Assembly: GCA_902772455.1 (NCBI GenBank)
Contig: CACYAW010000010.1
Span: forward strand, 32,951-96,950
Reading direction: 5' to 3'
Origin: an uncultured Bacteroidales bacterium
GTDB lineage: Bacteria > Bacteroidota > Bacteroidia > Bacteroidales > Muribaculaceae
Length of the DNA: 64,000 nucleotides
This document shows positions 44,770 through 55,000 of the stretch, piece by piece. Made by a program: the position numbers and the translations under genes. The notes under the pieces were generated by a model that had not been told where the DNA came from, made no database searches, and saw only the letters and a list, made by a program, of their open reading frames with translations. How positions within the stretch are numbered: position 1 is the stretch's first letter; each line of letters starts with the position of its first letter.

Positions 44770-44940
44770 TTACTCGCCGGGAGCGATAGCACCAGTGGGG
44801 CAAGCGTCAGCGCAAGTACCGCAATCCAAGCAGGTATCGGGGTCGATCGAATAGATGTCGCCTTCCTTGATGGCGTCGGCGGGACATACTGACTGGCAGG
44901 TTCCACATGCTACGCAGCTATCAGAAATTACATAAGCCAT
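44770..44940 (-). CDS. 2[4Fe-4S] ferredoxin, 56 residues
   Basis: A small electron carrier. The translation has two complete CxxCxxCxxxCP clusters: Cys9, 12, 15, 19 and Cys37, 40, 43, 47 (CVACGTCQSVCP and CLDCGTCADACP), with the usual ADAI and TGAI after each. The length of 56 residues is typical of clostridial-type bacterial ferredoxins. It has its own -7 element (44995-45003) and an intrinsic terminator, so it is monocistronic. In anaerobic Bacteroidales such ferredoxins serve pyruvate:ferredoxin oxidoreductase and related enzymes; the partner is not in the window. Confidence 0.95.
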   Translation of the reverse strand: MAYVISDSCVACGTCQSVCPADAIKEGDIYSIDPDTCLDCGTCADACPTGAIAPGE

Positions 44941-44994
44941 AATGGTGTGAATTTAGTGAAATAGTTAATATAATGTGTAAAAGTAAACAGTACG

Positions 44995-45003
44995 GCAAAA
45001 GTA
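44995..45003 (-). promoter_or_regulatory. -7 element for the ferredoxin gene
   Basis: TACTTTTGC on the minus strand, an exact -7 match 54 nt before the ATG; the -33 region is degenerate. Confidence 0.55.
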
Positions 45004-45098
45004 GTGATTTTATTTGAACCGTAAAGCATTTTTCTATGTTTTTTGCTTCGTGACGTTTATTTTTTGGTTTTTATATTCGTTAATTACTGGAAATTTTG

Positions 45099-45106
45099 TA
45101 CCTTTG
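45099..45106 (+). promoter_or_regulatory. -7 element for the SUI1-helicase pair
   Basis: TACCTTTG on the plus strand, 49 nt before the SUI1 gene start; the -33 region reads TTC rather than TTG. Confidence 0.55.
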
Positions 45107-45155
45107 ATGTGAAACAGGCAGCAAGGTTTAATGGCAGCTCAATTTTTTATAAATC

Positions 45156-45509
45156 ATGAATACTACCGACTGGAAAGACGCGCTTGGCAAAGCGTTTAAT
45201 ATGCCCGTTCCCGATGATGGGGACAACACGCGCGACGAAGTGGCCGATGAGGCCGCTAAGGGCGACGCCTTGCAGCAGCAGGGCGCACGCAAACTGAGCA
45301 TTGTGCTGGAGCGCAAAGGCCGCGGCGGCAAGCAGGCCACCATCGTCACGGGTTTTGTCGCTGACGATGAGGCCGTCAAGCAGGTGGCCTCTCAGCTCAA
45401 GCGCAAGCTGGGCGTGGGCGGCAGTTCCCGTGGCGGCGAAATCCTCATCCAGGGCGATTTCAGGCAACGGGTGGCCGAGGAATTGAAGGCTTTAGGTTTT
45501 AAGCTTTAG
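45156..45509 (+). CDS. SUI1/YciH family translation initiation factor
   Basis: The 117-residue protein has a short acidic, disordered start (about 1-40) followed by the SUI1/eIF1 fold: KLSIVLERKGRGGKQATIVTGF, a two-helix segment AVKQVASQLKRKLGVGGSS, and the closing EILIQGDFRQRVAEELKALGFK. Bacterial YciH proteins act at the ribosomal start site and may influence initiation fidelity; the role in Bacteroidota is not well defined. It ends 11 nt before the helicase gene, suggesting one transcript, though the two functions have no known link. Confidence 0.93.
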   Translation: MNTTDWKDALGKAFNMPVPDDGDNTRDEVADEAAKGDALQQQGARKLSIVLERKGRGGKQATIVTGFVADDEAVKQVASQLKRKLGVGGSSRGGEILIQGDFRQRVAEELKALGFKL

Positions 45510-45520
45510 GTATTAGGACG

Positions 45521-48500
45521 ATGGGGGAATCTACACGCAATTTATTGGTTATCAAGGCATCGGCAGGATCTGGAAAGACCTACACGCTGGCCAAGGAATA
45601 TATCAAGCACCTGCTGTTCACCACCAATGAAAACAGCGGGGGCCAACTGATGCCACGTCGCCATCCCGGTGATACCCGCCCGTTGAACACCCACCGCCAG
45701 CTACTGGCCATCACTTTTACCAATAAGGCTACAGACGAGATGAAAAGCCGCATCGTCAATGAGCTGTACCGTCTGTCCCAGCCGGGGGTGACAAGTGACT
45801 ACTTAGAAGGGTTCATGCAGGAGTCGGGACTGGGCGAGGACGAAGTGCGCCGCTTGGCGCGTCTGGCGTTAAATGAACTGCTGTTTGACTACAGTAGCTT
45901 CAACGTGAGCACCATCGACTCCTTCTTCCAGGGCATCCTGCGCAACTTCGCGCGTGAGCTGGACCGCGATTTCAACTATGACATCCAGCTGGACGAGAAA
46001 TATGCCGTGCGCGCCGCGACCCACAACTTCATGCTTTCGCTGGGACGCGGGCCTGTCATCACCGATGTGGACAAGTGGGTGAAAAACTATCAACGCCAGC
46101 TCATCAACGAGAAGGCGAAGAGCAAGAAGTGGAAATTCTTCAAGGATGACGGTGGAGACCTGAGCGAATTTGCCAGCAACATCAACAGCGAGGAGTTCCG
46201 CGGCAAGATGGATGAAATCCGTTCCTATCTGGGCCAGATTGGCGAGGACGGTGAGTTCAAGAGCGATTTTTCACGCATCCGCCGCTTCATGGCATGGGTC
46301 AAGGACATGACACAGGCTTATGAGGAATGCGTCAGCCAAGCCGACGCCGAACTGATCGAGTACCTGCGCCCCATGGAGAGTGCCCTCAAGGGCGCCCTGC
46401 TCAACTTCTACAAGAAAGGGACCTTCACCGATACGCTCAAGGATGCCGACGAGGACAAAATCGCCAGTCAATTCCGCAAAGGCTCGGTACCCGACACCAC
46501 GGTCCTTACCCACATCACCCAGCTGGTGGCCCTGCACTTCAACAACGAACGTCTGGCCGCATTCATGGGCGCCATCGAGAACAGTCTGGGACTGTTAGGC
46601 ATGCTTGGCATGATTGATGTGCATCTTGAACGTTTCCGCCACGAGACCAATTCCATCCTCATCGGTGACACCAACGAACTCATCGGCATCGTGCTGGATA
46701 GCGGTTCGGCGTTTGTCTATGAACGCATAGGAACAGCCATCAGCCACTTCATGATTGACGAATTCCAGGACACGAGTTCCAAGCAGTATGAGAACTTTAA
46801 GGGCCTGTTGCAGGAAAGTCTGTCCAGCGGCAATTTCAACATGCTCATTGGCGACGCCAAGCAATCGATTTATCGCTTCCGCAATGCCGACCCCACGGTA
46901 TTCCGCGAGAAAGTGGACCAGGACTTCAAGAATGACATCACCGACGGGTTGGATGCCAGCAGCCGTCCAGCTCCTGGCGAGCCCACTTCGACCAACTACC
47001 GCAGTTCCCGTCATATCATCGAATTCAACAACGACCTGTTTGAGTACATCAGCACGCGATATACCGGCCAGCCGACCATCACAGGCACCTATCAAGACTA
47101 CCGCCAGGCCATGCCGGGGAACATCGACAAGAAGCCTCCCGGCTATATCAGACTGTACACCGACAGTTACCACGGGCTGGCCCATGACCCCTTCATCCGT
47201 CCCATCCTGGAGGCCCAGGGAGACCTGCCCGCCAATGAAGACGACCTGAAACAGGTGGATACCTTGACCCTGCTGCCGGCCTACCTGCTGCAACTGCACC
47301 AGCGTTACCAGTGGGGCCAGATCGGCATCCTGGTCTATACCAACAATGACGGGCAGAAAGTCGTTCAGCGCATTCTGGAATACAACCAGCGCACAGCGGG
47401 AGAGCCCATCAAGGTCATCTCGGGCGAATCGCTGCAACTCAACAATTCACCCATCATCAGGCGCATCATCGCCACCCTGCGGTTCATCGACGCATGCCAG
47501 TTCACCGCTGGCGAGGACGATGAGGAAACAGACGAGGACACCAAGAAGATGCGTGACAACATCAGGCGCAAACTAGTGAATGACCAGCGCCTGTATGCCG
47601 GCATGAGCCGTTTCATTCATGCCATAGCCTCGTGTCCCGACCCCTCTCCTACCCAATTGGGCCAGATACTGGAGCAATGCATGGACGACGTCGTTGAGAA
47701 CCCGGAAAACGACGGCGATGACGCCGACACCGCGTTTGCCCACACGCTAGCGACACTGCTTCCCGGCGCGGGAGAACTCTCCACCTTGACGAGCATTATC
47801 GAGACCATTATCGCACGCTTCAAGAGCGAGGAGATGATGGGCGGAGCGGCCACCAGCGATGTGGACCGCGAGACCGCTTTCCTGCTTGCCTTCCAGGACA
47901 CCGTGGCACAATTCTGCGCGCAACGCAATGGCGGCAGCGTGCGCGAGTTTCTCCGCTACTGGGACGACAAGAAGGACATTCTTGCCATGAGCAGTGACGA
48001 GAACAGCGACTCCATCAATGTCATGACCATCCACAAGGCCAAAGGCCTGGAGTTTGACTGCGTGGTTCTCCCGTTTGCCAACTGGCAACTCGACGGCAAT
48101 GCCCGCGAGGACAAGTATTGGGTATCGCGAGAGGATTTCGTCGATGCCATGAGCACACTGCCCGGCAATAATGAGCCGCCTCAAGCCCGAGATGTGCCTC
48201 CGCTGTTGCGCATCGACGCAAACACGACCTCCCAACTCATCGAGCAGGGGATTATCGGCGGCAAGCTGCGCGACTTTGTGGCCAAACGCATCACCGATGC
48301 CACCATCGACAACCTCAATAAGACCTATGTGGCGATGACACGTCCGTGCATCGAGATGCACATCTTTTGCGGCACGAACCGCGACCGCAACAGCCACAAC
48401 GACTTGAAACCGTTGCTCACCGGCTTTGCCTCGTCATGCGAGCGGATGCATCCCGTGGTCATGGATGGGAACCCGATGAACGACTGGTTTGAATATGGCG

Positions 48501-49147
48501 AGTTGTCCTCCGGGGCCGAGATTGCCGCATTCAAGCAATCCCAGAACAAAAAAGACCTGAACCTGACAGTGGACGATGTTCCCATCACGCAATATACCGT
48601 GAGTGATATCCCGCCCGAGCTGCGCGTCAGGGTGGAGAATGCCTCCAGCTCAAACATCAAGGCGGGCATCAGGCTTCACAGCCTCATGAGCCGCATCGGT
48701 GACCGCAACGATGTGGAACGCGTCATCACACAGGGCATCAAACGCGGAACCATCACCGAAAACGAGGACGACCTGTGCAATATGGATAGCGTCAAGGCCC
48801 ATGTGATAAGCCCCATCATGGATGAACATTGCCGCGTGTACGCGTGGTTTGACCCGTCCAACAAAATCTATAGCGAGCGCACCATCACCACTGCCTCCAG
48901 CGATGAGCCAGATGGCATTGAGAACCTGCGTCCGGACCGCATTGTGCGCCGTCCCGACGGCCGCCTGCTGGTCATCGACTACAAGACGGGACAGCGCAAC
49001 GACCGTCGCTACTGCCGCCAGGTGAAGCAGTATATCGCCAAATTGCAGGCCATGGGTATGGGTAGTGACATCGAGGGACGCATCTGGTATACCGCCCACG
49101 ACATCATCATCGATGAGAACGGTAAGGAGTTGGAGTTTAGAGTTTAA
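45521..49147 (+). CDS. UvrD-type helicase/nuclease, RecB/AddA-like
   Basis: The 1208-residue protein is a superfamily 1A helicase joined to a RecB-type nuclease, used for processing double-strand breaks. Motifs in order: Walker A ASAGSGKT (13-20), TFTNKATDEMK (about 67), DEFQDTS (about 412), GDAKQSIYRFR, NYRSS, VMTIHKAKGLEFDCVVLP (about 833-850), YVAMTRP, and the PD-(D/E)xK nuclease motif LLVIDYKTGQ (about 1148-1157). The typical AddB-like partner is not next to it, so it may be encoded elsewhere. The stop TAA falls inside the first unit of the heptad array that follows. Confidence 0.93.
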   Translation: MGESTRNLLVIKASAGSGKTYTLAKEYIKHLLFTTNENSGGQLMPRRHPGDTRPLNTHRQLLAITFTNKATDEMKSRIVNELYRLSQPGVTSDYLEGFMQESGLGEDEVRRLARLALNELLFDYSSFNVSTIDSFFQGILRNFARELDRDFNYDIQLDEKYAVRAATHNFMLSLGRGPVITDVDKWVKNYQRQLINEKAKSKKWKFFKDDGGDLSEFASNINSEEFRGKMDEIRSYLGQIGEDGEFKSDFSRIRRFMAWVKDMTQAYEECVSQADAELIEYLRPMESALKGALLNFYKKGTFTDTLKDADEDKIASQFRKGSVPDTTVLTHITQLVALHFNNERLAAFMGAIENSLGLLGMLGMIDVHLERFRHETNSILIGDTNELIGIVLDSGSAFVYERIGTAISHFMIDEFQDTSSKQYENFKGLLQESLSSGNFNMLIGDAKQSIYRFRNADPTVFREKVDQDFKNDITDGLDASSRPAPGEPTSTNYRSSRHIIEFNNDLFEYISTRYTGQPTITGTYQDYRQAMPGNIDKKPPGYIRLYTDSYHGLAHDPFIRPILEAQGDLPANEDDLKQVDTLTLLPAYLLQLHQRYQWGQIGILVYTNNDGQKVVQRILEYNQRTAGEPIKVISGESLQLNNSPIIRRIIATLRFIDACQFTAGEDDEETDEDTKKMRDNIRRKLVNDQRLYAGMSRFIHAIASCPDPSPTQLGQILEQCMDDVVENPENDGDDADTAFAHTLATLLPGAGELSTLTSIIETIIARFKSEEMMGGAATSDVDRETAFLLAFQDTVAQFCAQRNGGSVREFLRYWDDKKDILAMSSDENSDSINVMTIHKAKGLEFDCVVLPFANWQLDGNAREDKYWVSREDFVDAMSTLPGNNEPPQARDVPPLLRIDANTTSQLIEQGIIGGKLRDFVAKRITDATIDNLNKTYVAMTRPCIEMHIFCGTNRDRNSHNDLKPLLTGFASSCERMHPVVMDGNPMNDWFEYGELSSGAEIAAFKQSQNKKDLNLTVDDVPITQYTVSDIPPELRVRVENASSSNIKAGIRLHSLMSRIGDRNDVERVITQGIKRGTITENEDDLCNMDSVKAHVISPIMDEHCRVYAWFDPSNKIYSERTITTASSDEPDGIENLRPDRIVRRPDGRLLVIDYKTGQRNDRRYCRQVKQYIAKLQAMGMGSDIEGRIWYTAHDIIIDENGKELEFRV

Positions 49148-49248
49148 AGGTTAAAGGTTAATGGTTAAAGGATAATGGTTAAAGGTTAATGGTTAAAGGA
49201 TAATGGTTAAAGGTTAATGGTTAAAGGATAATGGTTAAAGGTTAAAGA
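49144..49248. repeat. Fifteen tandem 7-bp units, including a 28-bp unit three times
   Basis: The array fills the whole gap between the helicase stop and the next ATG. Units are ttaaagg, ttaatgg and ataatgg; from 49151 the order ttaaagg, ttaatgg, ttaaagg, ataatgg occurs as a 28-bp block three times (49151-49178 with one change at its start region, then 49179-49206 and 49207-49234), ending ttaaagg, ttaaaga. It has no spacers and is not a CRISPR. Confidence 0.92.
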
Positions 49249-49249
49249 T

Positions 49250-50011
49250 ATGAATAGACGAGAAATGATCAAAATGACGGGGGCAGCAGCCGTGGGAGCC
49301 ACGGTGCTGGGAATACCCGTGGGCGTCAGTGCCCAAGGCAACACCAATGACAGCACGAATCCCAAGCGGCGCCTTAAAGTGCTGGCCATCGGTGCTCATC
49401 CCGATGACCCGGAAACCTGCTGCGGAGGCACGATGTGCCTGCTCACCGAAGCGGGCCATGAGGTGGTGTGCGTCTATCTTACACGCGGCGAAGCGGGCAT
49501 CGCGGGCATGAGTCACAGCGAGGCAGCAGCCGTCCGTGTGGTGGAGAGCGAGAATGCCTGCAAGGTGACGGGAGCGCGCCACATTTTCATGAGCCAGGTA
49601 GATGGCAACACCGAGGTCAACCTGGACCGGTACAAGGAAATGCGCGAACTCATCGACCGCGAGAATCCCGATATCGTGATGACCCACTGGCCACTTGACG
49701 GCCACCGCGACCATGCCTGCTGCGGCATCCTCGTGATGGACGCATGGCGACGCCTGGACCGCCGCTTCAAGCTGTTCTATTTCGAGGCCATGTCGGGCAC
49801 TCAAAGCCAGATGTTCCACCCCACCCACTGGGTCAACATCGAGAGCGTGCTGGAACGCAAGCACCAGGCCTGCAACTGCCATGTGAGCCAGCACATGGAG
49901 GACATCTACGAGTGGCACGGCCCCATGGAGAAATTCCGCGGCCTCGAGTGCCGCTGCAACGCTGCCGAGGCCTTCATGCAGCACAGCGACGCCCTGCCCA
50001 CCCTGCCTTAA
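49250..50011 (+). CDS. PIG-L family deacetylase, exported
   Basis: The 253-residue protein is a LmbE/PIG-L-type zinc deacetylase that removes N-acetyl groups from sugar derivatives. The metal motif AHPDD is at residues 49-53 (His50, Asp52, Asp53) and the third ligand lies in GHRDH (His152/His155). The N-terminus, MNRREMIKMTGAAAVGATVLG, resembles a Tat or standard secretion signal with RR and a hydrophobic core, so it may act in the periplasm. It is separated from the helicase gene only by the heptad array. Confidence 0.9.
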   Translation: MNRREMIKMTGAAAVGATVLGIPVGVSAQGNTNDSTNPKRRLKVLAIGAHPDDPETCCGGTMCLLTEAGHEVVCVYLTRGEAGIAGMSHSEAAAVRVVESENACKVTGARHIFMSQVDGNTEVNLDRYKEMRELIDRENPDIVMTHWPLDGHRDHACCGILVMDAWRRLDRRFKLFYFEAMSGTQSQMFHPTHWVNIESVLERKHQACNCHVSQHMEDIYEWHGPMEKFRGLECRCNAAEAFMQHSDALPTLP

Positions 50012-50020
50012 TCAGCCATT

Positions 50021-50056
50021 CCTCTAGATATCCTAGAGTCTCTAGATTATCTAATA
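50021..50056. repeat. Four 9-bp spacer units (CTAG core)
   Basis: Units cctctagat, atcctagag, tctctagat and tatctaata lie in register directly after the PIG-L gene and before its terminator. Confidence 0.75.
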
Positions 50057-50094
50057 ACAGCGTGGCACAGGAGCATTTCCCGTGCCACGCTGTT
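50056..50094. terminator. Strong bidirectional terminator
   Basis: AACAGCGTGGCAC and GTGCCACGCTGTT form an exact 13-bp stem between the convergent PIG-L and barrel genes, followed by T-rich sequence (CATTTCT) on the plus strand. Confidence 0.8.
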
Positions 50095-50113
50095 CATTTC
50101 TCTGGGGGTGTGA

Positions 50114-52000
50114 TCAGAAATTGAGGGAAACACCGCCCATGAATCCGATGCGCTGTGCACCATGACCGAAGAGGATGTCATATCGGCGGTTCAGCAGGTT
50201 GTGGGCCTGCAACCACACGCCAACAGTGCTGTTGATGCGGTAATTGGCTCCGGCATGCAGATTGACGACATCGTCCATCTTGACAAACTCATAACTGCTG
50301 TTGCCTCCATATTCTTCGCCGTCAGGGGTATCAACGATGTAAGGCTGGTTGCCGAACAGTGCCATACGGCCACCGCGGTACTCAAGGCCCACATTGAGCG
50401 ACAAGGGACGCCAGGGATTAACCTTGAGGTCAAAATTGCCCACGGTGGAAGCACGGTCCACGCCCAACTTATAGTTATTGTAGTGCTTATCGCTGGCATA
50501 GAACTCATCGTCATGGGGAGCATACTTGATGCTTGCCGTTGCCTCGATGAGCGAGCGGTACTTGTAGCTAAGCTCCGCACCCATCCAGTAGCCCTTGGCA
50601 TCGATAACGAGATAAGTGCTGCGCAGTCCTGACATCAGGGCAAGCAAGGGAACCTCATCGGAATTAGCAAGATACCAGATACCCGGCTGTTTCTTGACGA
50701 TGGCATAGCCCACTGACGCCTTGGCACTCAAGCCCTGGAATGGACCGATCTTGAAGCCGAATTCTGCATCGAGCGGTGTATAGATGCTGCCGTACATCAG
50801 CAAGGGGTCGTCATAGCGGTGGTTGGCGTAATGCGTGGGCACACGGTAGCCCAGCAACTTGCCACCCAGTGCGTTGGCATAAACCGTAAAGCCATCGACC
50901 AGCGCAAGGTTGAAACGCACGTTGGGCGAGAAACGCAATCGGGCACCATCACTGAAGGAGACATGAGCGTTCACGCCCAATTGCAGCTTGTACATGTCAC
51001 CACGGATGGTATAAACCGGCGAGAAAGTGATCATGCCGACCTCGTCAAACTTGTCATAGATACTACCAGTTTTGGCCTTTGTGCCCCTGCGCAGGTACTC
51101 ACCCTTGATGGACAGGGCAACGGTATTGAGCTCATTGATGTCATAGTTGCCGTTCAAGATCAAGTTGCCCCAGTTGTCGTGTGCGCCATGATTGTACATG
51201 TCGTTGAAGGGCTTGTCATAGGCCGCATGGCCATATTGCAACTTCACGTTGTAGCGCAACGGGTTGTCGCGGAGCATGAATTGGCTTGCCCAACCGGCAT
51301 TGACGTTGAAATCCAGGAAAGTCTGCTTCTCGCTTTCCCAGTTATACGGAGGGGTAACACTGTAAAAATCGGCCATTCCGTCATCGGCCACGGCAACCGC
51401 ATCAAGAGATTTCCAGCCCGCGTAATGATTATAGTTGTCCACGTGGAATTGCGCGCCCAGCGAGAGCGTGCCGTTGCCAATCCAGCGGCTGTAATCCACG
51501 CCTAAGGCATTATCGTTGAACTTTTGCTGCAGGCGATTGCCCTTCACATTGACGACTTTGCTCGAGTTCTTGCCAGCCCACGTGCTGTTGTGGTTGAGCC
51601 ACACGCCCAGCTTCTCGCGCTCGGCATCAATGATGCGGTAGCCAAAGTCCAGCCTGAAGTTGGCCTGAGTGCCGGCACCCAAATCGATATACCCCCGCTT
51701 GTCGCTGAAGTTGTGCGCCGTGCGGTAGCCGTAGGGCAGCAACGTGGGAATCGTGGTGGGCACATCGATGGGTGATGTGAGGTCGCTGTAGCCCAATTGC
51801 GTCTTTTGTCCCGTGGTGACGGGTTTCTTGACCTTGGGTAGCTCGTTTTTCTTGATAGCCTTCTTCTCAAGCGGCGCAATGTCCTTTTCAAGAGTGATTT
51901 CCTTGTTCAAGGACTGATTGTCTTGAGCGTTGACGCCAGTAAGGGTAAATGCCGCCATCAGCATGGCAAGATATATCTTCTTTTTCATTTTCATCTTCAT
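50114..52000 (-). CDS. Outer-membrane beta-barrel protein (TonB-receptor-like), partner of the TPR gene
   Basis: The 628-residue protein has a lysine-rich start, a signal peptide (KKKIYLAMLMAAFTLTGVNA) and then a short charged stretch (about 30-70) instead of a full plug domain, followed by an extended series of barrel strands. The end HNLLNRRYDILFGHGAQRIGFMGGVSLNF resembles the last strands of TonB-dependent receptors, with terminal Phe. It has no recognisable plug or TonB box, so it is better called a receptor-like barrel. It starts 36 nt after the TPR gene and is probably co-transcribed. The exact function is unknown. Confidence 0.8.
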   Translation of the reverse strand: MKMKMKKKIYLAMLMAAFTLTGVNAQDNQSLNKEITLEKDIAPLEKKAIKKNELPKVKKPVTTGQKTQLGYSDLTSPIDVPTTIPTLLPYGYRTAHNFSDKRGYIDLGAGTQANFRLDFGYRIIDAEREKLGVWLNHNSTWAGKNSSKVVNVKGNRLQQKFNDNALGVDYSRWIGNGTLSLGAQFHVDNYNHYAGWKSLDAVAVADDGMADFYSVTPPYNWESEKQTFLDFNVNAGWASQFMLRDNPLRYNVKLQYGHAAYDKPFNDMYNHGAHDNWGNLILNGNYDINELNTVALSIKGEYLRRGTKAKTGSIYDKFDEVGMITFSPVYTIRGDMYKLQLGVNAHVSFSDGARLRFSPNVRFNLALVDGFTVYANALGGKLLGYRVPTHYANHRYDDPLLMYGSIYTPLDAEFGFKIGPFQGLSAKASVGYAIVKKQPGIWYLANSDEVPLLALMSGLRSTYLVIDAKGYWMGAELSYKYRSLIEATASIKYAPHDDEFYASDKHYNNYKLGVDRASTVGNFDLKVNPWRPLSLNVGLEYRGGRMALFGNQPYIVDTPDGEEYGGNSSYEFVKMDDVVNLHAGANYRINSTVGVWLQAHNLLNRRYDILFGHGAQRIGFMGGVSLNF

Positions 52001-52036
52001 CTTTACAATATATATAATGTGTGATGCTACAGTGGT

Positions 52037-55000
52037 TTAATCCTTGGACTTAGTACTCTTTTTCTTACCGTTGTCGGTGCTGGAGTTACTGGTGGAAGCG
52101 GCATTACCGCTTTTCCACTTGTTGAGTCTCGAATCAATCTCGTTGAAGATTTCCTTCTCCTTGCCGGGATAGCTGGTCTTGAGGCTCTGGAGGTATTCAC
52201 GGGCCTGAGAAACGTTACCCTGCTTGTAATAGACGTCGGCCAGGGTAATGAAGCACTTGGCAAGCCAGTAGGAGTGGGACGTACCCTTGTCGATGAGTGC
52301 GTTAATCGTCTGCTCGGCACCCTTGTAGTTCGCCATTTCATACTGCATCCGTGCCAGTTCATAGGTCGCCTGGGCGCCATACTCGCTGGTGGGATCCTTG
52401 GCCAGGCTGCGGAAAGCGGCCTCGGCCTCGGCGGTATTGCCTACCTGAGCCAGAGAGAGGGCGCGGTCGAGGGTGACCTCTTTCTCCTCGTTGGCGGTGA
52501 GTCCGCCACGGTCAAGCAGGTTACCGGCGATGAGCCTTACCTCGTTCCAGTTGCCCATCTGCTTGGCAACGCGCATGGCTCCCAGTTGTGCCAGGGTGCG
52601 GTTGTCATCGCTGGTAGCACGCTCGGCCAGTTCCTTGTAACTCTGCAATGCCTGGTCAAGCTTGCCCTGGCGGCTGAGGATGTCGCTGCGCATGGCCAAC
52701 ACGTCCTGGGCATAAGAGGCGTCGCCACCGGTCTGCAGAGCCTTGTCGATGGCTGTGAGGGCATCATTATAGGAGCCCTTGCCATAGTGGTAGCGTGCGA
52801 TATAATAATAAGCCTTGGCCACATAGGCGCCTGAAGGATAGTCTTTGAGGTACTGCTGCATCTTGTCGATGTTGGGACGGGTGTCGATGGCGGCCTTCTC
52901 GGCAGCTTCAAAGGTGAGTCGTTCGACCTCGTTCACATCGATTTTGGGCGCATTGGGCACGCTGTTCAGGAATTTGCTGAATTCGGACAACTGTCCGCGA
53001 TCGGCGTAGATGAGTTTCATGTCCTCGGCAGCGGCCTGGGCCTCATCGCTAGTGGGATACTGCTTGATGACCTTCTTGTAAGCCTCGATGGCGGCCTCTT
53101 CCTTATCCATGCTCTTGTTGACCAGAGCGGTCTGCAAGAGACCCCTGCGTGCTTCAACGCTCTTGGGGTAGTTTTTCAGCAGGGTGGCATAGGTATTGAG
53201 GGCTTCGTTGTTCTTGCCCAACAGTGCCTGAGCGTTACCCTTCTCCAGCATTGCTTGTGGAGCCAACTCGCTCTTGGGATAGGCGGCGATGAGGGCGTCC
53301 ATCTGGTTGATTTCATCGGCATACTGACGGCTAAGGCCCATCATGATGCCTTTCTGGTACATCGAGTAGTCCCCGCTGGCGCTCTTGTCGAGATGCATTG
53401 CCCGGTCATAGGACAGCTGTGCCCCGGCAAAGTCGCGCGCATAGTACTGTGAGTCACCAATGCGGTTATAGGCATCGGCAAGCAGGTCGTTGCTCAGCTG
53501 CTTGCTCGCAACGGCGTTTTGGAAGGCAGACTTGGCCTCGGCATAGCGTTTTTGGCCATAGAGGCTGTAGCCCAGGTTGTATTGGGCGATTCCATAGTTC
53601 TCGTCATCCTTGCTGATCGCATTGACATACTCCTGCTGCTGCTTGACGGCCTCGGTATAATTACCTTCGCGGTACTCGGCCTCGGCCAGCCACAAGCGAC
53701 TCTCGTTAAGGGCGGTCTTGTCGTAATTACCCACTGCGATGGCCTGCTTGAAGTAACCGTCGGCTTCCTTGTTGCGGTTGTTGGCCAACGCCTGAACACC
53801 CATATTATATAAAATGTTCTGTTTGGCCTTGAGCACCTTGGCGCCGGGCTTTTTGATGCGCTCGATACTCGTGAGCGCACGCTGGTAGTCGGTGGTATTC
53901 ATGTAGGCATCAACAAGATAACCCTCCACATTGTCTTTATAACGCGAATTGGGATACTCGTTGAGGAAGTTCTCAAACAGGTCCACGCTCTTGTCAAAAG
54001 GAGTGCGGGCGCCCTTGCTCACGCCGACGGCGTAGTTGTAATAGGCGGTCTCCTTGACGCTCTTGTCACAGTCCATCATCGCCGCCTGCTGGAATGCCAT
54101 GTTGGCGCCGTTGATGTCGGCCAGCTGACGTTTGGCCTGTCCCAGGTACAGATAGGCGCTCTGAGCCAGGGCGTCGCTGCCATCGGTCACGTGAAGCATA
54201 TTGTCCACAACAGCCTGATAGTTGCCGTCGCGGTAGTCGAGCACACCCATGGTATAGGCGGCAGTGCGATAGGGCTCACCCTCGGGATTGTCAAGATAAC
54301 GGCGCAGGTAGGTGCGGGCCTCACGGTCATTGCCCAAATGATAGTAGCTCTCACCGACGATGCGGTTCAACTCAGCGTCAAAGTAGTCGTTACCTTGCTG
54401 GGCAAGCAGGTCCTTACCGGCTGTGATGACGTCGTTATAACGTTTCTTGTTGTAACTGATTTGCGTGAGGTAGTACTGCGACTGGTAACCCAGCTCAGAG
54501 TTCTCGGGGATGCGGCTGAATTTGGCACTCGCCTCGTCATAATCGCCCTGGGCATAGTCCAAATAGGCTTTATAGAACTCGCTGGCACCGGCATAGCGGC
54601 TGCTCCTGTCCAGCTCGTGGTACTGGCGCTCGGCCTCACGGTAGTTGCCCAGACGCAGGTTACAGTAGGCCCGGCGGTACTCCAGGTCCTCATCACTGTT
54701 GAGGTCCAGCGACCTGTTGCGCACGAGAGAATAGCTCCATAGGGCGCTTTCCCACTGTCCACGATAGAAGTAGTAGTTACCGACCTTCATCTGAGCCTCC
54801 ATGGCAAACATCGAGGCCGGATACTGTTCGATAAACCTCTGCAAGGCGACAAGACTTCCCTCATCGCCACGCTCAAAGCGGCTCAAGGCGATGTAGTAGT
54901 CGGCCTGTTCACGCAACGACGCGTCGGCGGGTAACTGTTTGGCATGCTCAAGCTGGTCGATCGCGCCCACATAGTTGTGGGATTCATACATCAGCTTGCC

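Noticed and set aside
49144-49248. CRISPR-like 28-bp repeats
   Set aside because: The 28-bp blocks are contiguous with no spacers and are made of 7-bp units; no cas genes are near.
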